5,903 nucleotides of DNA from contig JAKQBQ010000004.1 in the NCBI GenBank assembly GCA_029574055.1, positions 1 to 5,903 on the forward strand, read 5' to 3'. Both the position numbers and the translations under genes were made by a program. Shown piece by piece: positions 5,564 to 5,903 of the stretch; the stretch's first letter is position 1; the number at the start of each line of letters is the position of its first letter. Source of the DNA: Methanobacteriota archaeon (GTDB lineage: Archaea > Thermoplasmatota > Thermoplasmata > Methanomassiliicoccales > Methanomethylophilaceae). Under the pieces are notes generated by a model that saw only the letters and a program-made list of their open reading frames with translations, made no database searches and was not told the origin of the DNA.

Positions 5564-5903
5564 ATGACATCCGAAAATCCCATCGAAATAGTGGGGCTGC
5601 GGAAAGAGTATGGGACATTCGTCGCCGTGGACGATCTGAATCTTTCCGTTAGAAAGAACAGCTTCACGGGATTCCTCGGGCCCAACGGTGCCGGAAAAAG
5701 CACCACACTCAAAATTCTGACACATCTTATCAACGCGACATCGGGGGAGGCGTACATTAACGGAATAGACGTCACGAAGGATCCGAAAAAGGCTCTGACG
5801 AACGTCGGGACCGTTGTCGAAACGCCGGAGTTCTACCCATACCTTACGCCGAGGGAGACCCTCAGGTACGTGGGGCAGATAATAGGGATGAGCTCTGAAT
5901 CTA
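5564..5903 (+). CDS. ABC transporter ATP-binding protein, N-terminal part (cut at window edge; BcrA/DrrA-like)
   Basis: This is the nucleotide-binding subunit of an ABC-2-type exporter, acting at the inner face of the membrane with a permease that would be encoded further right. The visible 113 codons contain IEIVGLRKEYG with the A-loop tyrosine Tyr16, Walker A GPNGAGKST (39-47), LTHLINATSGEAYING (52-67), and the Q-loop region VGTVVETPEFYPYLTPRETL (81-100). The position usually held by the Q-loop glutamine is Glu86; the pattern E-x-P-x-F-Y-P-x-L-T is typical of the BcrA group of antibiotic and lantibiotic resistance exporters. Signature motif and Walker B lie outside the window. The preferred start is ATG 5564 because of the GAGG site; ATG 5552 is possible. 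An inverted repeat over the probable promoter suggests repression in the absence of an inducer. Confidence 0.94.
   Translation, partial: MTSENPIEIVGLRKEYGTFVAVDDLNLSVRKNSFTGFLGPNGAGKSTTLKILTHLINATSGEAYINGIDVTKDPKKALTNVGTVVETPEFYPYLTPRETLRYVGQIIGMSSES

Noticed and set aside
1..5903. CRISPR arrays, insertion sequences, tRNA or rRNA genes
   Set aside because: Gene gaps are 3 to 134 bases long and contain no spaced repeats, terminal inverted repeats with transposase remnants, or cloverleaf-like segments that I could identify by eye.

Overview
The window looks like a piece of a euryarchaeal chromosome. The evidence is an archaeal RadA recombinase, an archaeal-type (class I) CCA-adding enzyme, and TATA-like boxes centred about 25-27 bases before several start codons, the spacing expected for leaderless archaeal mRNAs. 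The RadA sequence style and the mix of leaderless and Shine-Dalgarno-led genes would fit Thermoplasmata, perhaps Methanomassiliicoccales. That placement is an impression from the sequence, not a proven assignment. No mobile element, CRISPR array, tRNA or rRNA was seen.

Layout, left to right. Bases 1-532 (minus) hold the N-terminal 177 codons of radA, cut by the window edge. A divergent promoter region (533-666) separates it from a small three-helix membrane protein of unknown function (667-1047, plus). That gene converges, with only 3 bases between stop codons, on the CCA-adding enzyme (1051-2373, minus). Behind it on the same strand, 49 bases away, is a metallo-beta-lactamase-fold hydrolase (2423-3259, minus). 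A short divergent region of 78 bases (3260-3337) leads into a plus-strand series: an amidohydrolase of the SAH/MTA/5'-deoxyadenosine deaminase family (3338-4627), a PHP-domain phosphoesterase-like protein that overlaps it by 25 bases (4603-5505), and the first 113 codons of an ABC transporter ATPase (5564-5903, cut by the window edge).

How they fit together. RadA and the CCA enzyme are housekeeping genes for recombination and tRNA 3'-end maturation. The amidohydrolase and PHP genes are almost certainly one transcript and translationally coupled, so they probably share a metabolic role, plausibly turnover of adenosine-containing metabolites. The ABC ATPase has its own likely control region: a perfect 11-base inverted repeat lying over a TATA-like box, which looks like a repressor operator.

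Points that deserve attention are a Gly-to-Cys change at the normally invariant glycine of the RadA Walker A motif, loss in the amidohydrolase of all three residues that bind the homocysteine carboxylate in the Thermotoga SAH deaminase, a Glu in place of the Q-loop Gln in the ABC ATPase, and the operator-like repeat. I found no convincing wholly new multi-gene system here.
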